In this document: piece after piece, positions 42,809-51,211 of the stretch
Position numbering within the stretch: position 1 is the first letter of the stretch
Layout: every line of letters begins with the position of its first letter
Assembly: GCA_038997305.1 (NCBI GenBank)
Contig: JAWAZZ010000002.1
Span: forward strand, 1-64,000
Length of the DNA: 64,000 nt
Source of the DNA: JAHLMO01 sp038997305
GTDB taxonomy: Archaea; Aenigmatarchaeota; Aenigmatarchaeia; CG10238-14; SpSt-28
Reading direction: 5' to 3'
Program-made: the position numbers and the translations under genes
The notes under the pieces: generated by a model
What the model saw: only the letters and a program-made list of their open reading frames with translations
Databases searched by the model: none
What the model was told of the DNA's origin: nothing

Positions 42809-43218
42809 TATTTAGAGTATTTTTGTACTAATATTTTAGCTTCTTCAGGATCGTATTTCCAATCAGCAGGTAACTTTCCAACTCTCTTATAGTAACTTTC
42901 CAACCTTTTTATTCTAGATTCTATTAGAATTAAACCTCTTCTCGAATGTTCATCTTTCCTATGAATTTCTAAGTGCTTTCTCAATCTTACCGCTCTTTTA
43001 AGTAAGTTTAACAAATCTTCGGGTATTTCATATCTTATTCCATTTTCTTCTAAAATTTTTAATATTGGTTTTCCTGTTATTTCTTTTACGCTAGGTATTC
43101 CATATGAGTCTCTTAAAATTAATCCGATCATAGATGGCATGTAACCTTCTTTAGCTAATTTGACAACTAAATTTTCCACTTCTTTTTTTGAATATTTGAC
43201 CTTTACTTTCATAATCAC
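42808..43218 (-). CDS. rps15: ribosomal protein uS15
   Basis: The 136-aa protein shows the archaeal uS15 N-terminal extension (SKKEVENLVVKLAKEGYMPSMIGLILRDSYGIP) and the S15 helices with HLEIHRKDEHSRRGLILIESRIKRLESYYKR. A later ATG (MKVKVKY) two codons down is possible. It precedes eS1 by a 1-nt overlap. Confidence 0.94.
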   Translation of the reverse strand: MIMKVKVKYSKKEVENLVVKLAKEGYMPSMIGLILRDSYGIPSVKEITGKPILKILEENGIRYEIPEDLLNLLKRAVRLRKHLEIHRKDEHSRRGLILIESRIKRLESYYKRVGKLPADWKYDPEEAKILVQKYSK

Positions 43219-43241
43219 AATTATTTAATATTATAAAGTAT

Positions 43242-43445
43242 TTATTTTTTTGAAATTTCCCTTAAAAATATAGTTAAAATTAGTATGAATATAGAAAAGA
43301 AAATAACAGCAGAATTAATAGATATTAACCAAAAAGAAATAGATTTAGAAAAAGGCGAAATTAGTATTCCTAGTACTATCAATAGTGCTGAGAATATTAT
43401 TACATAGGTTGTGATTCTTTCTAGTAATGTTAATTTTTCTTTCAT
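43242..43445 (-). CDS. two-helix small membrane protein
   Basis: The 67-aa product has two membrane helices (about 9-28 and 35-60) with a short loop and charged ends (KEKLTLLER; LREISKK). No motif. It is 23 bp upstream of uS15 on the same strand. Function unknown. Confidence 0.5.
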   Translation of the reverse strand: MKEKLTLLERITTYVIIFSALLIVLGILISPFSKSISFWLISINSAVIFFSIFILILTIFLREISKK

Positions 43446-43631
43446 AAATTTTAAATAGGAAAACCATAAATTATAATATTATGGGAAAGAAAAAGAAAGA
43501 ATGATAAGAAATATCACAACAAAGCAAATTTTCATGTTTTTAAGAGAATGAAAAGAAAAAAATTTTTGCTCCTTTTTCTTTCATTTTTTAATGTTCCTTA
43601 TAATTATATTTGCTATACTTGAAACTTTTAT

Positions 43632-43721
43632 CGCCCCGGCCGGGATTCGAACCCGGGTCTGCGGCGTTCTGTTGGATTAACATTGACAGGCCGCCATCCT
43701 AGACCACTAGACGACCGGGGC
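43632..43721 (-). tRNA. tRNA-Asp (GTC) with 17-nt intron
   Basis: The mature tRNA (73 nt) has acceptor GCCCCGG/CCGGGGC, discriminator G, anticodon stem GCGGC/GCCGC, and loop CTGTCAC, anticodon GTC. Exon 1 is 43721-43684, the intron 43683-43667, and exon 2 43666-43632. The CTGT/ACAG 4-bp helix with bulges CAA and AAC fits a bulge-helix-bulge, but the inner helix is only two pairs around a 6-nt loop. This is close to the smallest intron the splicing motif allows. Confidence 0.92.
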
Positions 43722-43774
43722 ACGGCACAATTATAAATATTATATATTTTCGATAAGCTATAAAAAATAAAAAT

Positions 43775-44176
43775 ATGAGAGGCTCATATATTCTAATTTT
43801 AAGATTAGAGAAAGACGAAAAAATAGCGGTAGGTAAGTTAGGAGAGATTGAATTTAAAAAAGGATATTATTGCTATGTTGGCAGTGCTAATGGAAAAAAT
43901 TTAGAAATCGAAGATAGAATAAGAAGATATTTTAAACTTAATTTAGAAAAGAAGGGCAATCTGAAGTGGCACATAGATTACCTTCTTGTAAATCCTAATG
44001 TTAAAATAATAGATATTATAAAGACAAAACTAGAAGAGTGCAAATTAGCTAGAAAAGTTGAGAATGCATGTATCGAAAGTATACCAGGTTTTGGAAATAG
44101 TGATTGTGATTGTGAATCTCATTTATTTTTTCACTATATAAATCCAAAAATAAAGCTTCTAAAAATTTTGAAGTAA
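43775..44176 (+). CDS. DUF123 (GIY-YIG-like) protein
   Basis: The 133-aa protein reads as DUF123: MRGSYILILRLEKDEKIAVG, KKGYYCYVGSANG, then LKWHIDYLLVNPNVKI and IPGFGNSDCDCESHLFF. The family is related to GIY-YIG endonucleases and is often found fused or next to endonuclease III. No nth gene is here. The stop is 2 bp from the convergent 5S rRNA gene. Confidence 0.85.
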   Translation: MRGSYILILRLEKDEKIAVGKLGEIEFKKGYYCYVGSANGKNLEIEDRIRRYFKLNLEKKGNLKWHIDYLLVNPNVKIIDIIKTKLEECKLARKVENACIESIPGFGNSDCDCESHLFFHYINPKIKLLKILK

Positions 44177-44178
44177 TT

Positions 44179-44302
44179 GTGGGTGGCGACGCACTCCCTT
44201 TCCCGCCACATGCGTGGCAGTACTCGGGAGTACGCTGGCCGGTTTCACTTCCGTGTTCGGTATGGGTACGGGTGGTTCCCGGCCGCTTTGGTCGCCACCC
44301 AC
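44179..44302 (-). rRNA. 5S ribosomal RNA, isolated gene
   Basis: On the minus strand the termini form a perfect 12-bp helix GTGGGTGGCGAC/GTCGCCACCCAC. The internal sequence contains ACCCGTACCCATACCGAACA, the conserved 5S loop B-C region, then CGGAAGTGAAACC. Length is 124 nt. No 16S or 23S gene is nearby. It is back-to-back with the SRP54 gene, 27 bp apart. Confidence 0.96.
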
Positions 44303-44330
44303 AATAATAAAAAGAAAAAATAAATATTTA
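44303..44330. promoter_or_regulatory. shared divergent promoter of 5S rRNA and SRP54
   Basis: These 28 bases are A/T-only. For 5S (minus) the AAATATTTATTT stretch (44317-44330) lies about 15-28 bases upstream of the 5' end, the usual TATA distance, and overlaps the SRP54 start codon. For SRP54 (plus) AATAATAAAA at 44303-44312 is at the leaderless distance. Confidence 0.5.
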
Positions 44331-45622
44331 TGTTAGGGTTTCTATCAAAGAAGATTGAAAATTTAGCAAAGAAAATTTATTCCTCTAAATTGGATGAAAA
44401 AACCATAAACGAAATACTAGAGGAATTTAAAATAATTTTGTTAGAAAGCGATGTTGATATGAGTATTGTTAACAAAATAATTTCAAATATAAAAACTGAA
44501 ATTAAAAAATCTAAAATTCCCGCCGGATTAACATATAGAGAATTCTTGATAAAACTTTTGTATGATAGTTTAGTAGAAATACTAGGAAAAGAAAAAGCAA
44601 GTTTAATAGGCAGAAAAAAGATAATGCTTGTTGGTTTGTTTGGTAGCGGAAAAACAACAACAGCAGCAAAGCTTGCAAGATATTTTCAAAAAAGAGGATT
44701 AAAACCTTTATTAGTTGCTTTGGATTTTCATAGACCAGCGGCAATAGATCAATTAAGACAACTTGCAGAAGAAATTAATGTAAATTTTTTTGTTGACAAA
44801 GATCCTTATGAAACGGCTAAAAAAAGTTTGGAATTTCTTAATAAATACGATACCATAATATACGATACAGCAGGAAGAGATGCTCTAGATAAAGAGTTAG
44901 CAAAAGAATTAAAAAAATTGGCAGAAATTATTAGGCCAGATGAAATTCTCTTAGTAATACCAGCAGAAATAGGAAAAATTGCAAAAAAACAAGCGGAAGA
45001 ATTTCATAAGTTAGTTGGAATAACAGGAATAATAGTAACTAAAGTCGATAGTACAGCAAAAGCTGGAGGCGCTTTAAACGCTTGTAGCGTTACTAATGCT
45101 AAGGTAAAATTCATAACTTTTGGAGAGAAGGTAGATGCAATAGAAGAATATGATCCAAAATCTTTTGTTTCGAGGATGTTGGGTTTAGGAGATTTAAACT
45201 CTTTGCTTCAAAAAATAAAGCTAGAAATAAAGGACAAAGTAGATATAGAGGAATTTAACTTTGAAGAATTTTTAAAGCAAATACAAACTATTCAAAACTT
45301 AGGTTCCTTAGCTAGCATTGCAAAACATTTACCATTTATAGGAATTTCTTTACCTGAAGAGCTTTTAGAAATACAAGAACAAAAAATGCAAAAGTGGAAA
45401 TATATAATTCAAAGTATGACAAAGGAAGAAAGAAAGAATCCAGATATTTTAAACGAAAGCAGAATAAAGAGAATTGCAAAAGGTAGTGGAACTAGTGAAC
45501 AAGAAGTTAGAGAACTTATATCTACCTATAAAAAGATTCAAAAACTAATGAAAAACTATGGAAAATTAATGCAAAATAAACAATTTGCTTCTTTATTAAA
45601 AAGATTTGGTCTAAACTTCTAA
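44330..45622 (+). CDS. srp54: signal recognition particle protein SRP54
   Basis: The 430-aa protein has N (helical bundle), G (Walker A GLFGSGKTTTAAKLARYF; TKVDSTAKAGGAL) and M domains. In the M domain the methionine-rich stretch around LQKIKLEIKDKVDIEEF and the RNA-binding helix (MTKEERKNPDILNESRIKRIAKGSG, read in two parts) are visible. It recognises signal sequences with SRP RNA and docks on FtsY, encoded convergently with a 12-bp 3' overlap. No 7S RNA gene is in this window. Confidence 0.95.
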   Translation: MLGFLSKKIENLAKKIYSSKLDEKTINEILEEFKIILLESDVDMSIVNKIISNIKTEIKKSKIPAGLTYREFLIKLLYDSLVEILGKEKASLIGRKKIMLVGLFGSGKTTTAAKLARYFQKRGLKPLLVALDFHRPAAIDQLRQLAEEINVNFFVDKDPYETAKKSLEFLNKYDTIIYDTAGRDALDKELAKELKKLAEIIRPDEILLVIPAEIGKIAKKQAEEFHKLVGITGIIVTKVDSTAKAGGALNACSVTNAKVKFITFGEKVDAIEEYDPKSFVSRMLGLGDLNSLLQKIKLEIKDKVDIEEFNFEEFLKQIQTIQNLGSLASIAKHLPFIGISLPEELLEIQEQKMQKWKYIIQSMTKEERKNPDILNESRIKRIAKGSGTSEQEVRELISTYKKIQKLMKNYGKLMQNKQFASLLKRFGLNF

Positions 45623-46549
45623 CAGATTTTTTATGAACTTTTCTTTTTCAAACTTTTCTAAATCATTTTCTTTTTGACCAACACCAATATAAGCTATAGG
45701 GACTTTAAATTCATATTCTATAGATAATATATTTCCACCTTTTTCGTTTACATCAACTTTTGTAAATATAACAAAATCTATATTGGAGATTTGTTGAAAG
45801 AATTTAAACTGGTTAACAATATCGCTACCTGTTAGGGAATCTAAAACCAATATTTTAATATCAGGATTGTTAACTCTAACTATTTTTGCTAATTCATCCA
45901 TAAGATTTTTATTTGTATGACTTCTTCCTGCAGTGTCTGCAAGTATTATCTCATAACCATTTTTAATCGCATACTGTTTTGCTTCATATATAACTGCTGC
46001 AGGATCATATCCATAATCTTTCTTAAAAATATCTAGACTCAACTTCTTTGCCCACTCTTCTAATTGTTCTATCGCAGCCGCTCTGAAAGTATCTGCAGCT
46101 ACCAACAAAACTTTATATTTTTTGGACAACCTTTTAGCAATTTTTGCTATTGTGGTAGTTTTGCCGCTGCCATTAAATCCAAAAAACAATACTAATATGG
46201 GTTTTTTCATTTTTTCAATTTCTTTTTCAAAATCTTTACTTTCGGCATAAGAAAGAATCTCTTCAATACTTTTTCTTATAGAATTCATTATTTCTTCTTT
46301 AAACTTTTTTCTTTCTATTTTTTTACCTATTAAATTCTTCTTTATATCCTCTATTATTTTCTTTGTTACATTATAACCACAATCAGCTTCTATTAAATTA
46401 ACCTCCAATTCTTCTAAGAATTCTTTTAAATCTTCCTCTTTAACCTCCTTTTTTGTAATTCTTTCTTTAGTTTTTTCAACTTCCTCTTTAACCTTTTTTG
46501 TAACTTTTTCTACAAATTCCTTTATCTTTTTCTTAAAAAAAGAAAACAT
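45611..46549 (-). CDS. ftsY: SRP receptor FtsY
   Basis: The 312-aa GTPase has a short charged, coiled N-terminus (FFKKKIKEFVEKVTKKVKEE) that probably contacts the membrane, an N domain, and a G domain with Walker A GFNGSGKTTTIAKIA, ILADTAGRSHTN and TKVDVNEKGGNIL. It is the SRP54 receptor. The 3' end overlaps srp54 by 12 bp. A TrmB regulator gene lies 7 bp upstream on the same strand. Confidence 0.95.
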   Translation of the reverse strand: MFSFFKKKIKEFVEKVTKKVKEEVEKTKERITKKEVKEEDLKEFLEELEVNLIEADCGYNVTKKIIEDIKKNLIGKKIERKKFKEEIMNSIRKSIEEILSYAESKDFEKEIEKMKKPILVLFFGFNGSGKTTTIAKIAKRLSKKYKVLLVAADTFRAAAIEQLEEWAKKLSLDIFKKDYGYDPAAVIYEAKQYAIKNGYEIILADTAGRSHTNKNLMDELAKIVRVNNPDIKILVLDSLTGSDIVNQFKFFQQISNIDFVIFTKVDVNEKGGNILSIEYEFKVPIAYIGVGQKENDLEKFEKEKFIKNLLEV

Positions 46550-46555
46550 AAAGGA

Positions 46556-47374
46556 TTAGGCAAATTCTTTAGAAAAGTTATTCCATGCAATCTCTAATAT
46601 TGGCTTAATTAGGTTTTTGGCTACATTCTCGCTTCTTGTCCATAGAGCTAGTGCTTGATTTGGTGCAACATTTCTAATGTCTGTTAAACTCATTATTACA
46701 TTTTCATCATCAACAACTATCACATTTCCTTCTATAGGTAACTTATCTTTTTCTATTGTTCTTAATTCACCAAAAACTTTTAGTGATTTAAGTACATCAA
46801 CCTCTTTTAAATCTGTGGCTAAAAATCTTATGTCAATATTTCTTTCTTTAGCTTTTACTAATAATCCAGCAAACCTTTCATAAATTTCTTTTAGGACTTC
46901 ACTACCAGCTACTATATGAATAGAACTTTTTGCATTTTTCAATGCATATTCTATTTCATCGAAGAAAGATTTTAACCCTCTTATTGTTCCGGTCAACTCT
47001 TCTGGTTGTATTTTCTGAATTCTTTTTTCGAATATTTCTTTTAGTTCTTTCATTATTTCGCTATTTTTAATTTCTTCGATTCTTCTTTTCATTTCGTTAA
47101 TCTTTTCTTCAAATCTCTTTTTGTATCTCTCTAGAGCTTCTTCAGGATCTATTGCAATATATCTTACAGGTCTTGTTTGTTGGATTATTACAAAACCTTT
47201 ATCTGCCAAACTTTCTAGGGTATCATAAGTTCTTGATCTAGGAACTTGTGCAAGCTCTGCTAACTCGCCAGCAGTTGCACTACCTCTAGCTAGTAACGCT
47301 ACATATAGTTTTCTTTCATATAGGTTTAGACCTATTGTTTTTAGTGCATCTAAAACTTTTTGGCTAGCTATCAT
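46556..47374 (-). CDS. TrmB-family transcription regulator
   Basis: The 272-aa protein has a winged helix (LKTIGLNLYERKLYVALLARG; AQVPRSRTYDTLESLADKG), a coiled linker, and a C-terminal domain resembling the phospholipase D-like TrmB effector domain (SIHIVAGSEVLKEIYERFA; VIVVDDENVIMSL). TrmB regulators respond to sugars or other metabolites. Here the nearby transporter is a pseudogene, so its target may be elsewhere. Confidence 0.85.
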   Translation of the reverse strand: MIASQKVLDALKTIGLNLYERKLYVALLARGSATAGELAELAQVPRSRTYDTLESLADKGFVIIQQTRPVRYIAIDPEEALERYKKRFEEKINEMKRRIEEIKNSEIMKELKEIFEKRIQKIQPEELTGTIRGLKSFFDEIEYALKNAKSSIHIVAGSEVLKEIYERFAGLLVKAKERNIDIRFLATDLKEVDVLKSLKVFGELRTIEKDKLPIEGNVIVVDDENVIMSLTDIRNVAPNQALALWTRSENVAKNLIKPILEIAWNNFSKEFA

Positions 47375-47504
47375 AGAAAGATTAAAAACTTAAAAAATTT
47401 ATTTTTTAAAATCAAGTGAAAAATCCTTATCTAATCTAATGGGAGTATGTGTCCAGTAAAGGATGAGTACTTTATAACTTAAAAACTTAACAAATAAATT
47501 TCTA

Positions 47505-47856
47505 CTAAAAAATCAAAGAAAAAATTATTACAAAAATTATACTGCTCTTATCAATAAGGACAACGTTTATTGAAGAACCTTTTTGTAAAGCCAGAAAGTA
47601 TAAAATCCAGGGAGCAGTTCCTGCTAATCCGCTTAGAATTATAAACAAGACTTCTTTATTAATTAGTTCTTTAACTAGGGCACCTTTATTTAAGATTAAA
47701 ACTAAAGAAACGGCAAAAAATCATTATTATTATAGATCTTAAAGCTGTTGCAAGAATGGAATCTACTTTTTGCAAGCCAATTTTTGATAATATAGTCGCT
47801 AAAGCAGCAAATATAGCACTTCCTAAGGCAAGAACAAACTTTTGATTTAATATTTT
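47505..47856 (-). pseudogene. decayed EamA-type transporter
   Basis: Reverse-strand reading gives an EamA-like N-terminal half (KFVLALGSAIFAALATILSK, KVDSILATALRSIIIMIF). A frameshift in a T6 run (47715-47720) moves it to a second frame: AVSLVLILNKGALVKELI, ILSGLAGTAPWILYFLALQKG, INVVLIDKSSIIFVIIFSLIF, then TAG. There is no start codon: the frame runs into tRNA-Ala. The normal C-terminal helix with FLGE is missing. So it is broken at both ends and in the middle. The rest of 47375-47504 shows nothing I can support. Confidence 0.72.
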
Positions 47857-47928
47857 TGGACCGGGCGGGATTTGAACCCGCGGCCTCCTGCTTGCGAAGC
47901 AGGCGCTCTTCCGCTGAGCTACCGGCCC
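47857..47928 (-). tRNA. tRNA-Ala (CGC)
   Basis: Acceptor GGGCCGG/CCGGTCC with the G3-U70 pair, anticodon stem CCTGC/GCAGG, loop TTCGCAA, anticodon CGC, and T arm CGGGTTCAAATCCCG. It differs from the tRNA-Ala(GGC) at 8.6 kb mainly in the anticodon arm. The decayed EamA gene starts right after its 3' end. Confidence 0.95.
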
Positions 47929-47976
47929 ATGCTATAATTTATTTCTTTTTTCATTTATCAAAAGTGTTAAAATCTT

Positions 47977-48405
47977 ATGGAGAAGGTTCAAAAAAATTTG
48001 AAGTTTTTCATAACTATAGAAAAATTGAAAAAAGCTAGGGAAAAAGAAAGAGTGAGCGAGAAAGAAGTTATGAAAGTTCTTATTGATAGTTATAATCAAA
48101 GGATTAATTTTAATTCGTTGAGCATTTTAATTAACTATTTAAAATCTAAATTTCCTGATAAAATATTACCTAAAAAAGAAATAATAAGAAGAATAGCAAT
48201 AAGAGCTGGTTATAAGGTAAAATATGTTTGTAAAAAAGTGGAAAAACCTCTCGAAAAATGTCCTATATGTGGATTACCTTTATTCGAAAAATTTTCATAT
48301 AATTTGAAGGGGGAAAAAGTTGTGGATTACTACTATTGTAAATTTTGTGGCTATAAAAGTAGAGATAGGAAGGATTTGCCAATAAAATTTAAGTTTATTC
48401 TGTAG
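47977..48405 (+). CDS. C-terminal zinc-ribbon protein, unknown
   Basis: The 142-aa protein has a helical N-terminal part and a C-terminal zinc ribbon with CPICGLPL and YYCKFCGYKS (C-X2-C twice). No family was recognised. It could be a nucleic-acid-binding protein. The 3' end overlaps pcn by 11 bp in convergent orientation. Confidence 0.65.
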   Translation: MEKVQKNLKFFITIEKLKKAREKERVSEKEVMKVLIDSYNQRINFNSLSILINYLKSKFPDKILPKKEIIRRIAIRAGYKVKYVCKKVEKPLEKCPICGLPLFEKFSYNLKGEKVVDYYYCKFCGYKSRDRKDLPIKFKFIL

Positions 48406-49147
48406 CTCTTGGTGCAACTACAAAATCTAATATTAGTCTATCTGTTTCTTTGAATGTTAACTTTACTGGATAATCTGTTGCCCATTGAATTATTACAGTA
48501 TCTGCAACTTTAGAAACTTTACTCATAGCAACTAAATAATCTATAGGATATCTTGCCTTACTATTTTCTTCTGCTTGTAGATCGAATAAAATATCTTGGC
48601 CCCTTTCTATTTCTATATCTAAAGAGCTTAGTTCGCCTATTGCATAGAATCTAATTTTATTGCCATCTGTGGATATTTCAATTTCATCGGCTATTTGTTT
48701 TGCATCATCTAAAATCTTTTTAAACCCATCAGCACTTAATTCTGCTTTGGCTTTAAATGTTAATGTATCTATGTTTGGTAATTCTTCTTCTGTTAGAGTT
48801 AATATTGGCATTGTAAATTTTCTTTTTGCTGTATTTTCGAAAAGAATTACTAATTTTCCTGCTTCGTCATACATTGTTAGTTTATCTTTCTTTGTACCTC
48901 TTTTCAATATAGTTTTTAATTCATCTAAATTAACCCCAACACTTTCGACATCCTTATCTAATTCGAATTCCTCAAAAGCTGTTGGCAATATATTTAATCT
49001 TATTACTGATATTAGAGCTTTATCAGCAGCTGTAAATATTAGTCCTTTATTTTTTTCTAGTTTTATTACACCTTCTTCAACAAGCTTTGCTATACTATCA
49101 AAAACATCTTTTAGCATTGTTGTTTCATATGTAGATATCCTGAACAT
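48395..49147 (-). CDS. pcn: PCNA sliding clamp
   Basis: The 250-aa protein has the two-domain PCNA fold: LKDVFDSIAKLVEEGVIKLEK at the start, LEKNKGLIFTAADKALIS, the interdomain loop (FTMPILTLTEEELPNID), and the C-terminal IQWATDYPVKLTF. It encircles DNA and binds PIP-box partners. Linkage with TFS, two genes upstream, is common in archaea. Normal length, so it is probably a homotrimer. Confidence 0.95.
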   Translation of the reverse strand: MFRISTYETTMLKDVFDSIAKLVEEGVIKLEKNKGLIFTAADKALISVIRLNILPTAFEEFELDKDVESVGVNLDELKTILKRGTKKDKLTMYDEAGKLVILFENTAKRKFTMPILTLTEEELPNIDTLTFKAKAELSADGFKKILDDAKQIADEIEISTDGNKIRFYAIGELSSLDIEIERGQDILFDLQAEENSKARYPIDYLVAMSKVSKVADTVIIQWATDYPVKLTFKETDRLILDFVVAPRATE

Positions 49148-49162
49148 AAAAATATACAGAAC

Positions 49163-49444
49163 TTAAATATAAAGATTTTTAAACTTTTCGTAAACTTCTA
49201 AAACTTCTCCGAATTTTTCATAATCTACCTTTTGTAAAATATCAACTATAAAATCTTCTTTGTCTTTTGTGAAGAAAACTCTTACAAAATCGTTTTTGTT
49301 AGTTTTGAAAATAGACAGGAATTTAATATCTGAACCATCTAATTTAAAACCTTCTTCATCGGTTTCTTTAACCTTTCCATAGGTAAAATATTTTCCATCT
49401 TTCATTTCTTTTGTTATTTCTTTAATCTTTACGAATTTGTACAT
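49163..49444 (-). CDS. small protein between TFS and PCNA
   Basis: The 93-aa product is beta-rich in its first 70 residues (KYFTYGKVKETDEEGFKLDG; DFVRVFFTKDKEDFIVDI), which may be an OB-like barrel, with a helix at the end. It sits in the tfs-x-pcn operon with gaps of 17 and 15 bp. No family was recognised. A role in replication or transcription is possible from context only. Confidence 0.6.
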   Translation of the reverse strand: MYKFVKIKEITKEMKDGKYFTYGKVKETDEEGFKLDGSDIKFLSIFKTNKNDFVRVFFTKDKEDFIVDILQKVDYEKFGEVLEVYEKFKNLYI

Positions 49445-49461
49445 AAAATTAATAATACAAC

Positions 49462-49788
49462 TTATTCAAAACTTCTCCAAGAATAATTGCACTTAGTGCA
49501 AATATAAAATACTGTCGGAGGTTCATCAGCTGCTCTTGTCTGTTGCACATAATAATAAGCTTCGTTGTGCCCACATTTTGGGCATATAACATTGGTTTTA
49601 GGCAATTTTTTTTCTTGCTCTGATTTACCGACAACAGTTGCTTCCTCTTTGTTTTCTTTGAATTTACTTCCAATTTTTATGTCTTCATCAAATTTATAAA
49701 CCTTATCACACTTTTTACAATAGAAAACTACTTTATTTTTTTCCTTTTTTGGTATTAATATACTTCCACATTTTGGACACGTTTTCAT
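49462..49788 (-). CDS. tfs: transcription factor S (TFS/TFIIS-like)
   Basis: The 108-aa protein has an N-terminal zinc ribbon (C4, C7, C24, C27) and a C-terminal ribbon (C69, C72, C97, C100). Acidic residues D88 and E89 sit in TRAADEPPT, the loop that enters the polymerase active site. It stimulates transcript cleavage by RNA polymerase. It heads the operon with pcn. Confidence 0.94.
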   Translation of the reverse strand: MKTCPKCGSILIPKKEKNKVVFYCKKCDKVYKFDEDIKIGSKFKENKEEATVVGKSEQEKKLPKTNVICPKCGHNEAYYYVQQTRAADEPPTVFYICTKCNYSWRSFE

Positions 49789-49967
49789 TTTATAATATAT
49801 TGTATAAACTCCTTAAATATTTTTCTTTGAAAAGTTCTAAGAAAAATTTCTAGGATAGGCTTATTGGAATAAATTTTATTACGAGTTTTTAGCGTTTTTC
49901 ATAAATAACTTCGATTGGAAAAAGATTGAATTAACAATATTAAAGACTTTATTAACAAAATATATTT

Positions 49968-50402
49968 ATGAAGGCAATATCACCATTAATCGCCACAATA
50001 ATTCTTATAGCATTAACAATAGCTATTGCAGGTATATTAGGTTTGTGGGCTGCTAATTATGTTACCACAAAAACTCAAGAAATAAATAAGACAGGAGAGA
50101 CAGTTAACTGTGCTTTAATAGATTTTGATGTAAAATCTTGTAGAATAGATTCTTCTAATAGAAAAGTAAGATTAATACTCTTCAATAATAGACCAGTCGA
50201 TATTAATGGATTTTCTATATCTTTCTTTGATTTGGGTAATAATGGGACGATAGAAAATATTACTACAACTCAAATAAACGAAATTTTAAAAAGGAGTGAA
50301 TATAAAATTGTGGACATAGATTTGCCGCTCCCAAATTTTGATAAATTAGAGATTAGAAGTTTAGAATGTCCAGATAAATTTAAGGAGGTTATTTGTGTTT
50401 AA
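49968..50402 (+). CDS. archaeal type IV pilin
   Basis: The 144-aa protein starts with a class III signal: MKAISPLIATIILIALTIAIAG, split here for length; positive charge, ISP, then a hydrophobic helix. The rest is a beta-rich head with three cysteines (C47, C57, C133) plus C143. This is a typical pilin of the FlaK/EppA-processed class. Its stop shares TTAA with the convergent TadC-like gene, and the assembly genes follow. No prepilin peptidase is in this window. Confidence 0.82.
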   Translation: MKAISPLIATIILIALTIAIAGILGLWAANYVTTKTQEINKTGETVNCALIDFDVKSCRIDSSNRKVRLILFNNRPVDINGFSISFFDLGNNGTIENITTTQINEILKRSEYKIVDIDLPLPNFDKLEIRSLECPDKFKEVICV

Positions 50403-51211
50403 AATATTGCTAAAAAGGAAAACACTATATATCCAATAATCATTAATATTATAGAATATCTAAGGCCAGAAAAAACATTCCCCTCACTAATTTTACCAAT
50501 TAACAATCCATTAAAGAAACTTTGAATTAACACCAAATGAAGTAAAATGTTGTTTATTTCTTTTAAATCAATTTTTATTTGTTGAGATGAATTTAGTGAA
50601 GGTAGTAAGAATCTCATAATTATTATCATTATTAACAGAAACATAAAATAAATCATAAAACCTTGAATTTTTGTAGGATCAGCGATCATTTCTCTTTCTT
50701 TTCTAACTTTTTCTACTTCAATATAATTTCTTATTATTGCTTCTATTATAGCTGCAACATCTCCACCAGCTTTAATTCCTTCTCCAATAGTTAAAGATAA
50801 TTTTCTTATTAATTTTGACTTACTTCTTTTAGCCAAATTTTCTAATGCTTTTTCGAAAGGTATTCCCAATTTAACTTCATTATACATCTTTTTAATAAGA
50901 GGAGATAAAGATTTATAATCGTTATCTTTAAGAGTTTCAAGAATTTTTACAATACTTCTTCCGCTTCTCAAATTCTCTGCTAAATCTCTTAAAAATGATG
51001 AAAAATAATATTCTATTTCCTTGGTTCTTTTACTTTTTTGAGAAAATATAAGGAAAACAATTACTAAGGGTAAAAAAATTCCAATGAGATTCAGTGTGAA
51101 ATTCAAAATAAAAAGGTTCAATATTCTAGATAAAATAAGATTATTAAGTATTAATAGGAATACTGAAAAAACAAAGATAATAGCTATTGATAGTATTTCC
51201 TCTTTTTTCAT
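50399..51211 (-). CDS. type IV pilus TadC/FlaJ-like membrane protein 2
   Basis: The 270-aa protein has membrane helices near both ends and a central cytoplasmic region with the T2SF signature (LAENLRSGRSIVKILETLKD; IGEGIKAGGDVAAIIEAI). It forms part of the platform of an archaeal pilus system. The gene overlaps its sister by 4 nt. Confidence 0.85.
   Translation of the reverse strand: MKKEEILSIAIIFVFSVFLLILNNLILSRILNLFILNFTLNLIGIFLPLVIVFLIFSQKSKRTKEIEYYFSSFLRDLAENLRSGRSIVKILETLKDNDYKSLSPLIKKMYNEVKLGIPFEKALENLAKRSKSKLIRKLSLTIGEGIKAGGDVAAIIEAIIRNYIEVEKVRKEREMIADPTKIQGFMIYFMFLLIMIIIMRFLLPSLNSSQQIKIDLKEINNILLHLVLIQSFFNGLLIGKISEGNVFSGLRYSIILMIIGYIVFSFLAIF

Noticed and set aside
43482..43631. Tiny ORFs (MGKKKKE; MKRKKFLLLFLSFFNVPYNYICYT) in the gap before tRNA-Asp
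   Set aside because: Too short, with no conserved pattern and no clear promoter; the gap shows nothing else I can support.
47856..48038. ORF on the plus strand across tRNA-Ala(CGC)
   Set aside because: The translation (GFEPAASCLRSRRS) is the usual spurious reading of a tRNA antisense strand.
49789..49967. Hidden gene between TFS and the pilin
   Set aside because: All frames are short and no motif is seen; the A/T-rich end is probably the pilin promoter.
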